Origin: an uncultured Chthonomonas sp.
GTDB taxonomy: Bacteria > Armatimonadota > Chthonomonadetes > Chthonomonadales > CAJBBX01
NCBI GenBank assembly: GCA_903885605.1
Contig: CAISJD010000020.1
Span: 1 to 64,000 of the forward strand
DNA length: 64,000 nucleotides
Direction: 5' to 3'
The position numbers and the translations under genes were made by a program. Below are positions 16,884 through 24,771 of this stretch, piece by piece (positions within the stretch are counted from its first letter, which is position 1; each line of letters begins with the position of its first letter). A model generated the notes under the pieces. The model made no database searches and was not told the origin of the DNA. It saw only the letters and a program-made list of their open reading frames with translations.

Positions 16884-18901
16884 GTGGCGGGACGGAGCGG
16901 TCCTCGGCCGAGCCCGCATCGGCGTTCGGCGTCTACTCCCGGCAAGGCCTCACGCCGGGCCGGGCATCTGCGGCCATGCTCGTGGCGCTTGCAGTGATCC
17001 TCCTCACGGCGGTGGTGACCCGATACACTGAGATGGTCACGGGCAGGTACATAACGCAGGGCGTCCCCCCGGTTCCGGCATTCGCCGCCATCCTGCTCCT
17101 GTTGGCCCTCCGCGTCTCACTGCGCGTCGTGGCGCCCCGGCTGGCGCCGACCCGCGAGCAGATGCTCCTCGTCTACGTGATGGTCGGTATCGGCGTCATC
17201 CTCAGCGGGGCCTACCAGCTCCGGGCCTTCCTACCGCACCTGGTCTCCATGCAGTACCAGGGCAAGACCAACCCGGCCATGGCGGAGCACGCCCGGGCGC
17301 TTCCAGAGTGGTTCGCGCCGCGCGACCCCAAGGCGATCGAAGACTACTACAACGGCGCGCCGGACCATGCCGTGCCCTGGGGCGAGTGGGCTCGGCCTAT
17401 CATCGTCTGGAGCTTCTTCCTCACCGCCGTGGCCGCAGCCGCCTTCTGCCTGGTGCTGCTGGTCCAGCGGCGCTGGATCCGCGAGGAGCGCCTCACCTTC
17501 CCGTTGCTGAACATCGCCCTGGCCATGTCGGCCGACGACTGGTCGCCCTACGGGCCCCGGACCGTACGGCGCGGCCTCTTCGCGCTCGGCTTCGCCGTGG
17601 CGGCCCTGTTCAACGGCTCCAATATCCTGCACGTGCTGGCTCCCTCCGTTCCGGCGCCGGGCTTCTACCTCCTGTTTTCGCCGTTCTTCGTTGACCGCCC
17701 CTGGACCCCCCTGGGCGCGGTTGGCATCTACTACATGCTGGAGGCCATCGGCATCGGTTACTTTGTGCCGCTGGATGTCACCTTCTCGACATGGTTCTTC
17801 TATCTCGCGAACCGCATCTTCGCCGTGGCGGGCACCGCTGCCGGCTACGACAAGCCCGGCTTCCCCTACACGCATGACCAGAGCGCCGGCGGCTACCTTG
17901 CGGTGGGGCTCCTGCTGGTCTGGGGCCTGCGGAAGCACGTGGGGCCCAGCCTGGCGGCCCTGGTCCGGCGCGGCCCGAAGACCGAGGATGAGCGCGCCGA
18001 AGGGATCGCCTGGCTGGGGCTCGGCGTCTCTACCCTCTTCATCCTGGCCTTCAGCCATCTGGCCGGCTTCTCCCTGTTGATCGCAATACCGTACTTCGCG
18101 GTCATCGCCCTCTTCGTGCTGGTCTACGCCCGCATCCGCGCCGAGACCGGTGTGCCCTTCGGCTTCATCTATCCGTTCACGCTGCCCAAGGAGATGATCA
18201 TCAACGCCCTGGGCGCCGAGCGCACGCTGAGCCTGGCCGGCCACCGCTCGTTCGTGCTCTTCTCCAGCTTCGCCTGGATGGGCAGGCACCACCAGGTGAT
18301 GGAGCAGGCGGCCTACCAGATGGACGGGGTCAAGCTGACGCACGAGGCCGGGATCCGACGCGCCACCTTCGTGACGGCCGTGGCCGTGGCATTCATCGTC
18401 GGCCTGGGCGCCGCCTTCTGGGTCCACCTGAGCGCCTACTACGACGTGGGCTCCAACATGGCGGGCGGGGGCGGGGGCGGGGGCGAGTGGCGCGCCGTGG
18501 TGGCGGCGCAGGAGTACCAACAGATGGCCGGCCGCATGACCGCCGCTCCGCCGCAGGACGTGCCGCGGCTCCAGGCGCTAGGAGGCGGCTTCGCCTTCAC
18601 CAGCGCCCTCTACTGGCTCCGGTTGCGGTGGCTCAGCTCGCCTTTCCATCCGCTGGGCTTCATCCTGGCCACCGCGTACGGCGAGTCGGGCAACCCGATG
18701 TGGTTCCCGCTGCTTGTGGCCTGGTTCGTCAAGGCTAGCCTTCTGCGCATCGGCGGCCTCACCTTCTACCGTCGGGGCATGCCCTTCTTCCTCGGCCTGG
18801 CCATGGGCCACTTCTTCATGGCAGGGGTCTTCTGGCCGGTGCTGAGCCTGTTCCTCGCGCCTGAAGCCAGCCGGGCCTATCCTCTCTACTTTGGAGGTTA
18901 G
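16880..18901 (+). CDS. Large polytopic membrane protein, DUF6785/DUF6784 type (putative permease)
   Basis: 673 residues from a GTG that overlaps the kinase stop by 4 bp; the longer frame upstream lies inside the kinase gene. About a dozen hydrophobic helices are visible, beginning with AAMLVALAVILLTAVVTRY. It has the features of the DUF6785 (N-terminal) and DUF6784 (C-terminal) families: EQMLLVYVMVGIG, the ERLTFPLL block after an R-R-W turn, and a C-terminal W-x-x-x-P-F-H-P-L-G ... GGLTFYRRGMPFFLGL block. The second copy at 32504 shares these. The fold resembles oligopeptide transporters, so transport is likely but unproven. A Gly-rich run (about residues 530-537) interrupts one loop. Confidence 0.8.
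   Translation: MSGGTERSSAEPASAFGVYSRQGLTPGRASAAMLVALAVILLTAVVTRYTEMVTGRYITQGVPPVPAFAAILLLLALRVSLRVVAPRLAPTREQMLLVYVMVGIGVILSGAYQLRAFLPHLVSMQYQGKTNPAMAEHARALPEWFAPRDPKAIEDYYNGAPDHAVPWGEWARPIIVWSFFLTAVAAAAFCLVLLVQRRWIREERLTFPLLNIALAMSADDWSPYGPRTVRRGLFALGFAVAALFNGSNILHVLAPSVPAPGFYLLFSPFFVDRPWTPLGAVGIYYMLEAIGIGYFVPLDVTFSTWFFYLANRIFAVAGTAAGYDKPGFPYTHDQSAGGYLAVGLLLVWGLRKHVGPSLAALVRRGPKTEDERAEGIAWLGLGVSTLFILAFSHLAGFSLLIAIPYFAVIALFVLVYARIRAETGVPFGFIYPFTLPKEMIINALGAERTLSLAGHRSFVLFSSFAWMGRHHQVMEQAAYQMDGVKLTHEAGIRRATFVTAVAVAFIVGLGAAFWVHLSAYYDVGSNMAGGGGGGGEWRAVVAAQEYQQMAGRMTAAPPQDVPRLQALGGGFAFTSALYWLRLRWLSSPFHPLGFILATAYGESGNPMWFPLLVAWFVKASLLRIGGLTFYRRGMPFFLGLAMGHFFMAGVFWPVLSLFLAPEASRAYPLYFGG
18467..18484 (+). 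repeat. In-frame hexanucleotide repeat (GGGGGC)x3 in the permease gene
   Basis: Three perfect GGGGGC units lie in frame and encode a run of glycines in an extramembrane loop of the permease. Gain or loss of a unit would change loop length by two glycines without breaking the frame. The second permease copy has no such run. Confidence 0.8.
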
Positions 18902-18903
18902 CG

Positions 18904-19917
18904 ATGTCACTCAGGATCTGCGACTGGAAGTACGGCAAGCGGTGGGTCTACTCGGTGACCTACGATGAGGCGCTGGAGGAGCTGCACCGGTTCGCCGTGC
19001 CGCACCACGAGGAACTCGGTATCCCAGGCCACGTGGAAGCCGTCGCCGGCCACATCGGCAAGGTAAGGCAGCTGGGCTCCTCCAGCTACAACGGCTACCA
19101 CCACATGGGCCCCGACGGCCTCCGGGACCTGATCGCCCGTGGATGGGGGGTCGGCAACCACACATGGGACCACGAACTGGTCCGGCCGGACACGGTCGGC
19201 CGGGACATCGGCGAGGCCAAGAGGGTGCTTGAGGATGCCTGCGGAGCCCCGGTTCCACTCTACTGCGCCTCCGGCGACAACTCCAACATGTCGGACCACG
19301 TCCTGGCGGCCTGCCGGAAGTATGGGTATCTCGGCGCCATGAGCATCACGGATGCGCTGAACCTCCCCGGCGATGAGCTCTTCTGGCTGAACCGCACCGC
19401 CCTGCACGAGCAGTACTACGGGCCATTCTTCAGCGACTACGACCCCTACCGCAACATCCGCTACGCCCAGGAGCGCGGCGGCTGGATCATCGACTACTGC
19501 CACTGCCCGCTGGAGCAGGCCGTGCACCCGAACAAGGACTGCTCGGAGGCCCACCTGCGGCTTCGGTTTGAGACGGTGCTGGCGGAGGGAGGTGACGCTG
19601 TCTGGTGCGCCAACCCGAACGAGGTCGCCTACTACCACGCGACGCGGCGGCATACGCACGTGGAGGCCCTCCGCGAAACGGGCTTGGAGCGGGTCTACGT
19701 GCTGCGGTTCGGCGGTATGCCCGATGCCGCAGTCTGTCGCGCCTTGACGCTGGAGGTCGATGCACCGGCCGCCTGGTGCCGGGAGGCCGCCGTCTGGGTG
19801 GATGGGGCCCGGCGAAACGCCGAGCTCGTGCGGCCGCGCCTGCTGCGGATCACCGTGGACGCGGCCGACGGAATGGAGATTGCCGTTCGGGCCCCTGGTA
19901 AGGAGCATGCGGAATGA
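18904..19917 (+). CDS. NodB-like polysaccharide-deacetylase-fold protein
   Basis: 337 residues, starting 2 bp after the permease stop. The NodB metal motifs are partly present: SVTYDEA stands where canonical enzymes have T-F-D-D-G, so the second, metal-binding Asp is Glu. GNHTWDHELV keeps the H-x-x-x-H pair. The rest of the domain (to about residue 210) fits the deformed TIM barrel, and a beta-rich tail of about 80 residues follows. No signal peptide is seen, so it is probably intracellular and not a cell-wall enzyme. It may remove an N-acyl or other ester/amide group from the imported compound. The next gene overlaps it by 4 bp. Confidence 0.72.
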   Translation: MSLRICDWKYGKRWVYSVTYDEALEELHRFAVPHHEELGIPGHVEAVAGHIGKVRQLGSSSYNGYHHMGPDGLRDLIARGWGVGNHTWDHELVRPDTVGRDIGEAKRVLEDACGAPVPLYCASGDNSNMSDHVLAACRKYGYLGAMSITDALNLPGDELFWLNRTALHEQYYGPFFSDYDPYRNIRYAQERGGWIIDYCHCPLEQAVHPNKDCSEAHLRLRFETVLAEGGDAVWCANPNEVAYYHATRRHTHVEALRETGLERVYVLRFGGMPDAAVCRALTLEVDAPAAWCREAAVWVDGARRNAELVRPRLLRITVDAADGMEIAVRAPGKEHAE

Positions 19918-20837
19918 AGATAGGGATTGTCGACCTTGATACGTCGCATCCGCAGAACTGGATACCGATTGAGCGGGAGTTGGGGCACGATGTGGTAGGC
20001 GTCTGGGATGGCGGCTCAGTCCATCCGAGGAGCTACGTCGACCAGTTCGCCCGCGACAAGGGCCTCGGGCCCGTCTACGGTTCGCTGGAGGAGCTCGCTC
20101 GTGATGTGGATGCTGCGATCATCCACGGCTGCGATTGGGATACCCATGTGGCCAAGGCGAGACCGTTCATCGAGGCAGGCAAGGGCGTCCTGCTGGACAA
20201 GCCCATGGCCGGATGCCTGCGCGACATCCGGCAGTTGCAGGCGTGGGTAGACGGCGGGGCCCGGATCACCGGCGGCTCGTCGCTCCGCTTCTGCGTCGAG
20301 ACCCGCGAGTGGATGGGGCAGCCGTTGGAGGAGCGAGGCACGCCGCATACGGCCCTCTGCGGCTGCGCGGTGGACGAGTTCAACTACGGCATCCACGCCT
20401 ACGCCCTCCTGAACGGCATCCTCGGGCCCGGGGCCCGCTCCGTCCGGCATCTTGGGGGTAGCCTCCAGAGGCGAGCGCTGGTCCGGTGGGAGGACGGGCG
20501 AACGGGCGTCGTCGTCATGGGTGCGGCGGCCGCCTACCACCCGTTCCACGCCACCGTGGTCACCGATCGAACCGTCGCCCACTACCAGCCGGACGCAGGC
20601 AAGCTCTACCGTGCGCTGCTTGAGTCGGTTCTTCCGTATCTGGAGGGCTCGGAGCCGCCGCCCATGCCCTTTGCCGCGCTGGTCGAGCCTGAGCTGGCCG
20701 CCATCGCCGCGATGCAGTCGTGGACCGAGGGTGGGCGCGAAGTGCGGCTGGATGCCCTTGGCGAGGGTGGCTACGACGGCGCCGGGTTCGCACAGGGCTA
20801 CCGCCTCATGAGGTACCCCGAGGGCGCCTCGGCATGA
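19914..20837 (+). CDS. Gfo/Idh/MocA-like protein with degenerate nucleotide motif
   Basis: 307 residues. It has the overall order of a Gfo/Idh oxidoreductase: a short N-terminal Rossmann-like half, then LLDKPMAG (an E-K-P variant, about 95-102), then a C-terminal alpha/beta domain. The glycine-rich turn is replaced by GIVDLDTSHPQNW, where family members have G-x-G-x-x-G/A. NAD(P) binding may therefore be changed. ATGA overlaps with both neighbours show translational coupling with the deacetylase-like and enolase-like genes. It may act as a dehydrogenase, a lyase of this fold, or a non-catalytic partner. Confidence 0.68.
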   Translation: MKIGIVDLDTSHPQNWIPIERELGHDVVGVWDGGSVHPRSYVDQFARDKGLGPVYGSLEELARDVDAAIIHGCDWDTHVAKARPFIEAGKGVLLDKPMAGCLRDIRQLQAWVDGGARITGGSSLRFCVETREWMGQPLEERGTPHTALCGCAVDEFNYGIHAYALLNGILGPGARSVRHLGGSLQRRALVRWEDGRTGVVVMGAAAAYHPFHATVVTDRTVAHYQPDAGKLYRALLESVLPYLEGSEPPPMPFAALVEPELAAIAAMQSWTEGGREVRLDALGEGGYDGAGFAQGYRLMRYPEGASA

Positions 20838-22102
20838 AGGTCCGCGTCCTCGATGCCGATGTCTCGTTCCTGACACAGCCGTTCGACGTGCCCCTGCACA
20901 TCAGCACGGGGGTCATCTCGGTCATCACCGAGGCGAGGGCCACGGTGCGCGTCAGCGTGGACGGCCGTCGGTCTGAGGGCCGGGGCTCCATCTACCTGAG
21001 CGACCTCTGGGCTTGGCCCGATCCCACGCGTTCGCACGAGGAACGCGACGCGGCCATGCGCCGCTTCTGCGAGCAGATCGCACGCGACCTGGATGACCTG
21101 TGCGGGGGCGAAGCGGCGCACCCGCTGGAGCTAGGCCTCCGGCTGGACGGTGCAGTCCATACGGCGAGCCTCGAGCCCGACCAGCCCGCCCTCGCTCGCT
21201 CCAATTGCGCCTGCGCCTTTGACGCCGCCATCCACGACGCCGCGGGCCTCGCGCTCGGTGTATCGGCGTTCGACCTCTACTCGGAACCCGCGCCCGCACC
21301 GTCGGCCGACGCGCTGTTCCCAGCGTGCGGCGCGATCCAGGCAGTCGGCAAGCTGATGCGCAATCCCAACCCCTGCTCCGACGCCTGGCTGGTGGTGAAC
21401 CAGGACGAGGGGTTCGAGGAGGCCGTGCGGCCCTGGGTCCACCAGCGCGGCTACCGGTGCTTCAAGCTGAAGCTGCTGGCCCGCGACAACCAGGCCGATG
21501 CCGCGCACACCGCTGCGGTCTTTCGAGCCGTCAGCGAGATGGGGGCCAGGGCGCCCCGCCTCATGGCGGACACCAACTGCGCCAACCCGGACGCTGCCTC
21601 CGTGCTCGACTACCTTGAGCGGCTGCAGGCCCTGGACCCCATGGCCTTCCGCGCGCTCGAGTACCTGGAGCAGCCCACCCCGCGGGACATCGCCGCGTCA
21701 CCCAACGACTGGCGCCCGGTCACACGTGTGAAGCCCGTCTTCCTGGACGAAGGGCTGACCGATCTCTCCCTCATGGAGATCGCCATGGACCAGGGTTGGA
21801 GCGGCTTCGCCCTCAAGACATGCAAGGGCCACAGCTTCTCGCTGGTGGCGGCCGCATGGGCGCGCCGGCGCCATATGGGGCTGACGCTGCAGGACCTGAC
21901 CAACCCGGGGCTCTCGGCGATCCACGGGCTGCTGTTCGCCGGCCATGTGGCCACGCTGAACGGCGTGGAGCTCAACTCGCCGCAGTTCACCCCGGCCGCC
22001 AACCGCGAATGGCTGCCTCGCCTTGGCGGCCTCTTCTCGCCCACCGACGGCAGGCATCGGCTTCCCGGGCCCATACCTCCGGGACTGGGCTCCATGCTCT
22101 GA
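20834..22102 (+). CDS. Enolase-superfamily enzyme (mandelate racemase/muconate cycloisomerase-like)
   Basis: 422 residues from the ATG at 20834, overlapping the previous stop by 4 bp. The barrel domain shows the superfamily order: FKLKLLA (general-base type K-x-K), LMADTNCA (first metal Asp), EYLEQPT (second metal Glu), VFLDEGLTD (third acidic ligand), then LKTCKG. These enzymes abstract a proton next to a carboxylate to dehydrate, racemise or cycloisomerise acid sugars and related acids. The N-terminal capping domain is about 150 residues. Acid-sugar dehydration would suit a catabolic cluster with dehydrogenases; the exact substrate is unknown. Confidence 0.8.
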   Translation: MKVRVLDADVSFLTQPFDVPLHISTGVISVITEARATVRVSVDGRRSEGRGSIYLSDLWAWPDPTRSHEERDAAMRRFCEQIARDLDDLCGGEAAHPLELGLRLDGAVHTASLEPDQPALARSNCACAFDAAIHDAAGLALGVSAFDLYSEPAPAPSADALFPACGAIQAVGKLMRNPNPCSDAWLVVNQDEGFEEAVRPWVHQRGYRCFKLKLLARDNQADAAHTAAVFRAVSEMGARAPRLMADTNCANPDAASVLDYLERLQALDPMAFRALEYLEQPTPRDIAASPNDWRPVTRVKPVFLDEGLTDLSLMEIAMDQGWSGFALKTCKGHSFSLVAAAWARRRHMGLTLQDLTNPGLSAIHGLLFAGHVATLNGVELNSPQFTPAANREWLPRLGGLFSPTDGRHRLPGPIPPGLGSML

Positions 22103-22162
22103 GCCCTCGGGCATTCCAATCAGCGGGGCGCAGAGCGGCGCCTGGATGAACGGAGCGTCAAG

Positions 22163-23479
22163 TTGTCTACGAAATCAGCCATATCAGACCATTCGCCTCT
22201 GGAAGGCCTCGTCTGCAGCCGAGAGCCCGAGACCCGTAGCCGGGCACTGATGGAGCGTGCGGGACGCCACCTGGGACTGAGCGACGCCACCATAGCCGAG
22301 CTCGTGAGCCCGCAAGAAGTCAGGGCTTTCCGCATCCCCTGCAAGATACTCGGCAAGGTTATCGTCCTGTGGGGCGTGCTCGCCCTGCACAACAACGCGC
22401 GAGGGCCCTTTAAGGGCGGCATACGCCTCGCATCGGATGTGTCTCTCTGGGAGACGGTCGAGCTAGCCCGGTTGATGACCCTGAAGACGGCCGCGGTGGA
22501 CATCGAGTTCGGCGGCGGAAAGACCGGCATTCGGGTGGACATGGCCGAGATGTACCGCGTCTTCGGGCGTACGCCCATCGACAGGGACTTCGAGAAGATC
22601 ATCAGCCTGGATGCCGTGGAGTACTACGCCAAGGCCGTGGGCAGCCTCTTCTCTGAGCACCACTACGTGCCGGCTCCCGACATGGGCACCGGACCGGACG
22701 AGATGGCCTTCATCTACAACGAGACGCAGGACTCGGCCTCAGTCACGGGCAAGCCCGAGGGCACGCCGGGCTGGCAACCGGGACGGCGCGAGGCTACCGG
22801 CTTCGGCGTCAGCTACGTGACGCTCCGCCTTCTGGAGGACCGCCTGAACGTGCCGGCCAGGCGGGCCGCCGTGGCCATCCAGGGCTTCGGCAACGTGGGA
22901 AGCTACGCCGCCAGGTATCTCGCCGAGGCCGGCGTTCGAGTGGTCGGCGTGACCGATTCCTATGGCGGAACGTGCAGGACGGCGGGGCTGGACATCGACG
23001 CGCTGGTGGCGCACGTCGAGCGTGAGGGCACGGTTCGGGGCTTCGCCGGAGGCGACCCGCTCCTGAACGACCAGATATTCGCGCTGGACGTGGACGTGCT
23101 GATCCCTGCGGCCACGGGGCACGTCATCACGGATAGGAATGCCGGCGGTATCCGCGCCAGGGCCGTGGTGGAGGGAGCCAACATGCCCACGACCATGGAA
23201 GCCATGGATATCCTCACCCGCCGGGGTATCGTCGTGATGCCCGACATCGTGGCCAACTCAGGCGGCGTCATCGCCTCCATGGAGGAGTATGCACGCTCGC
23301 TGAGCGCCGCAAAGATGCCGCAGGAACGCATGTTCCAGACAATCCGCGACCTGCTCTCGACCGCCATGGACGTCACGGCCGCGAGGAGCGACGAACTGAA
23401 GGTGACGCTGACGGAGGCTGCCGTGGGCATCGCCATTGAGCGTGTGTATGACGCCATGCGCGGACGCAGGATGATCTAG
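22163..23479 (+). CDS. Glu/Leu/Phe/Val dehydrogenase (glutamate dehydrogenase type)
   Basis: 438 residues, typical hexameric GDH length. The substrate and catalytic lysines are K84 (GPFKGGIR), K108 (TLKTAAVD) and K120 (EFGGGKTGI). The NAD domain has IQGFGNVGSYAA (about 237-248). The start is TTG at 22163, because no in-frame ATG or GTG fits between the enolase stop and the first conserved block; CGGAGCG lies just upstream. It interconverts an amino acid and its 2-oxo acid with ammonia. In an operon rich in aminotransferases it could regenerate 2-oxoglutarate or glutamate, or release the amino nitrogen. The assignment to glutamate rather than Leu/Val is not certain. Confidence 0.88.
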   Translation: MSTKSAISDHSPLEGLVCSREPETRSRALMERAGRHLGLSDATIAELVSPQEVRAFRIPCKILGKVIVLWGVLALHNNARGPFKGGIRLASDVSLWETVELARLMTLKTAAVDIEFGGGKTGIRVDMAEMYRVFGRTPIDRDFEKIISLDAVEYYAKAVGSLFSEHHYVPAPDMGTGPDEMAFIYNETQDSASVTGKPEGTPGWQPGRREATGFGVSYVTLRLLEDRLNVPARRAAVAIQGFGNVGSYAARYLAEAGVRVVGVTDSYGGTCRTAGLDIDALVAHVEREGTVRGFAGGDPLLNDQIFALDVDVLIPAATGHVITDRNAGGIRARAVVEGANMPTTMEAMDILTRRGIVVMPDIVANSGGVIASMEEYARSLSAAKMPQERMFQTIRDLLSTAMDVTAARSDELKVTLTEAAVGIAIERVYDAMRGRRMI

Positions 23480-23553
23480 CGCCGACACACGGGGGCCCTG
23501 CCTGCGCCCCACAGATGGTGCCGGCACTCTCACAAGCACATCAAGGAGCGCAC

Positions 23554-24708
23554 ATGGGCAGGTTCATCCGGCTGTCGTTCCCCGCCGAGGGCGCGGCGGC
23601 CGTTGCAGAGCTACTGGAGCAAGCCGCCCCCAGGACTTCGGAGGCGGTCTGGAGTGCGCTACCGGTGGCCGGCATGGCGCACCACGCCGTCTACTCGGGT
23701 AGCGAGGGTGTCTTGCTGCTGCCGGAGGTGCTGCGCATCGACCCTGAGAACGCCACCAGCGATGTCAGCACCGGCGACGTGGCGTTCACCTGGTTTGCCG
23801 CCGGATCGGCCTACGGCGTCGATGCCGACTTCGCCGAGATCTGCTGGTTCTACGCCGAGGACGCGCGCCCCTCCATGCATGGCGGTGCGGCTCCCGTGAG
23901 CCTCTTTGCCCGGATCGTCGGCGACGCCGCCGCGTTCTACGCGGTCTGCCGCAGGATGAGGCGCGAGGGGATCAAGCCGCTGGCGGTGGAGCGCCTGCCG
24001 GCCGAGCCTGTGGCAGGCTCCGCGGCCGGCGAGCATTCGGTGGTGTGCCGCGATGCACGCTTCTGCTGCGCCTGCCCCTCGCTTGTCCGCTCCGGCTCTG
24101 AACTGGTGGTGGCCTTCGTGCAGCATACACCCCATCTCGGCGGCGGCCACGCCGACCCGCGCGGCCTGCCGGTACTGGTGCGGAGCCCCGATGAGGGCCG
24201 GACCTGGTCGCCGGCGCCGGAGCCGCTCGACGGCTACCGGTTCTGGGGCGCCGATCGCGTCGAGCTGGCCGGCGGCGCCGATGGATCCCTCTCCGCCACG
24301 GTCTGGATGCCCGTGTACGCTGCCGGCGGTCCTGAACCGGGGCGGCGCACCTCGGGTGGGCGCATCGTCTACCTGGGGTCGAGGGACGGCGGCAGGAGTT
24401 GGGCCGAGGCGGCGCAGGCCGGTCCACTGCGCGGCGAGCTGCAGTTGCCCGGCGGCCGCGCCTGGGCGGCCCATGCGACGCGGGAGGCCGTCCCGGTGAT
24501 CGCCGGCAGGACCAGCCATCCCGATGGCTCCGTGGTCGAGGCCGCGGTGCGCGATTTCGGCCTGGCCGACATGGGCTCGCCCAGTGCGGCGCTGCTCGGC
24601 GATGGGCGGATCCTCTGCGTCTACGATGGAGTGGACGGCGGGCCCGGCTGGACCGCGGGCGCCGGCGTGCGCGGCATCCACGCCACCCGGGTCACGCCCG
24701 CAGCGTAA
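23554..24708 (+). CDS. DUF3830 (cyclophilin-like) domain fused to an Asp-box/BNR domain
   Basis: 384 residues from ATG 23554, with AAGGAG at 23543-23548. Residues 1-148 look like a complete DUF3830 protein of cyclophilin-like fold: AAPRTSEAVWSALP, HHAVYSGSEGVLLLPE and ICWFYAEDARPS. Residues 160-384 look like a sialidase-type propeller with Asp boxes SPDEGRTW (211-218) and SRDGGRSW (276-283). DUF3830 is normally a stand-alone protein of about 150 residues of unknown function. No signal peptide is present, so the Asp-box part is probably cytoplasmic, which is unusual. The propeller is short, and catalytic sialidase residues are not evident. Confidence 0.7.
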   Translation: MGRFIRLSFPAEGAAAVAELLEQAAPRTSEAVWSALPVAGMAHHAVYSGSEGVLLLPEVLRIDPENATSDVSTGDVAFTWFAAGSAYGVDADFAEICWFYAEDARPSMHGGAAPVSLFARIVGDAAAFYAVCRRMRREGIKPLAVERLPAEPVAGSAAGEHSVVCRDARFCCACPSLVRSGSELVVAFVQHTPHLGGGHADPRGLPVLVRSPDEGRTWSPAPEPLDGYRFWGADRVELAGGADGSLSATVWMPVYAAGGPEPGRRTSGGRIVYLGSRDGGRSWAEAAQAGPLRGELQLPGGRAWAAHATREAVPVIAGRTSHPDGSVVEAAVRDFGLADMGSPSAALLGDGRILCVYDGVDGGPGWTAGAGVRGIHATRVTPAA

Positions 24709-24771
24709 GGTGATGGTGATACCCACGAGGGCATAGCGTCAGGGCCATGGACGGCCGAGGAGGCCACAGAC

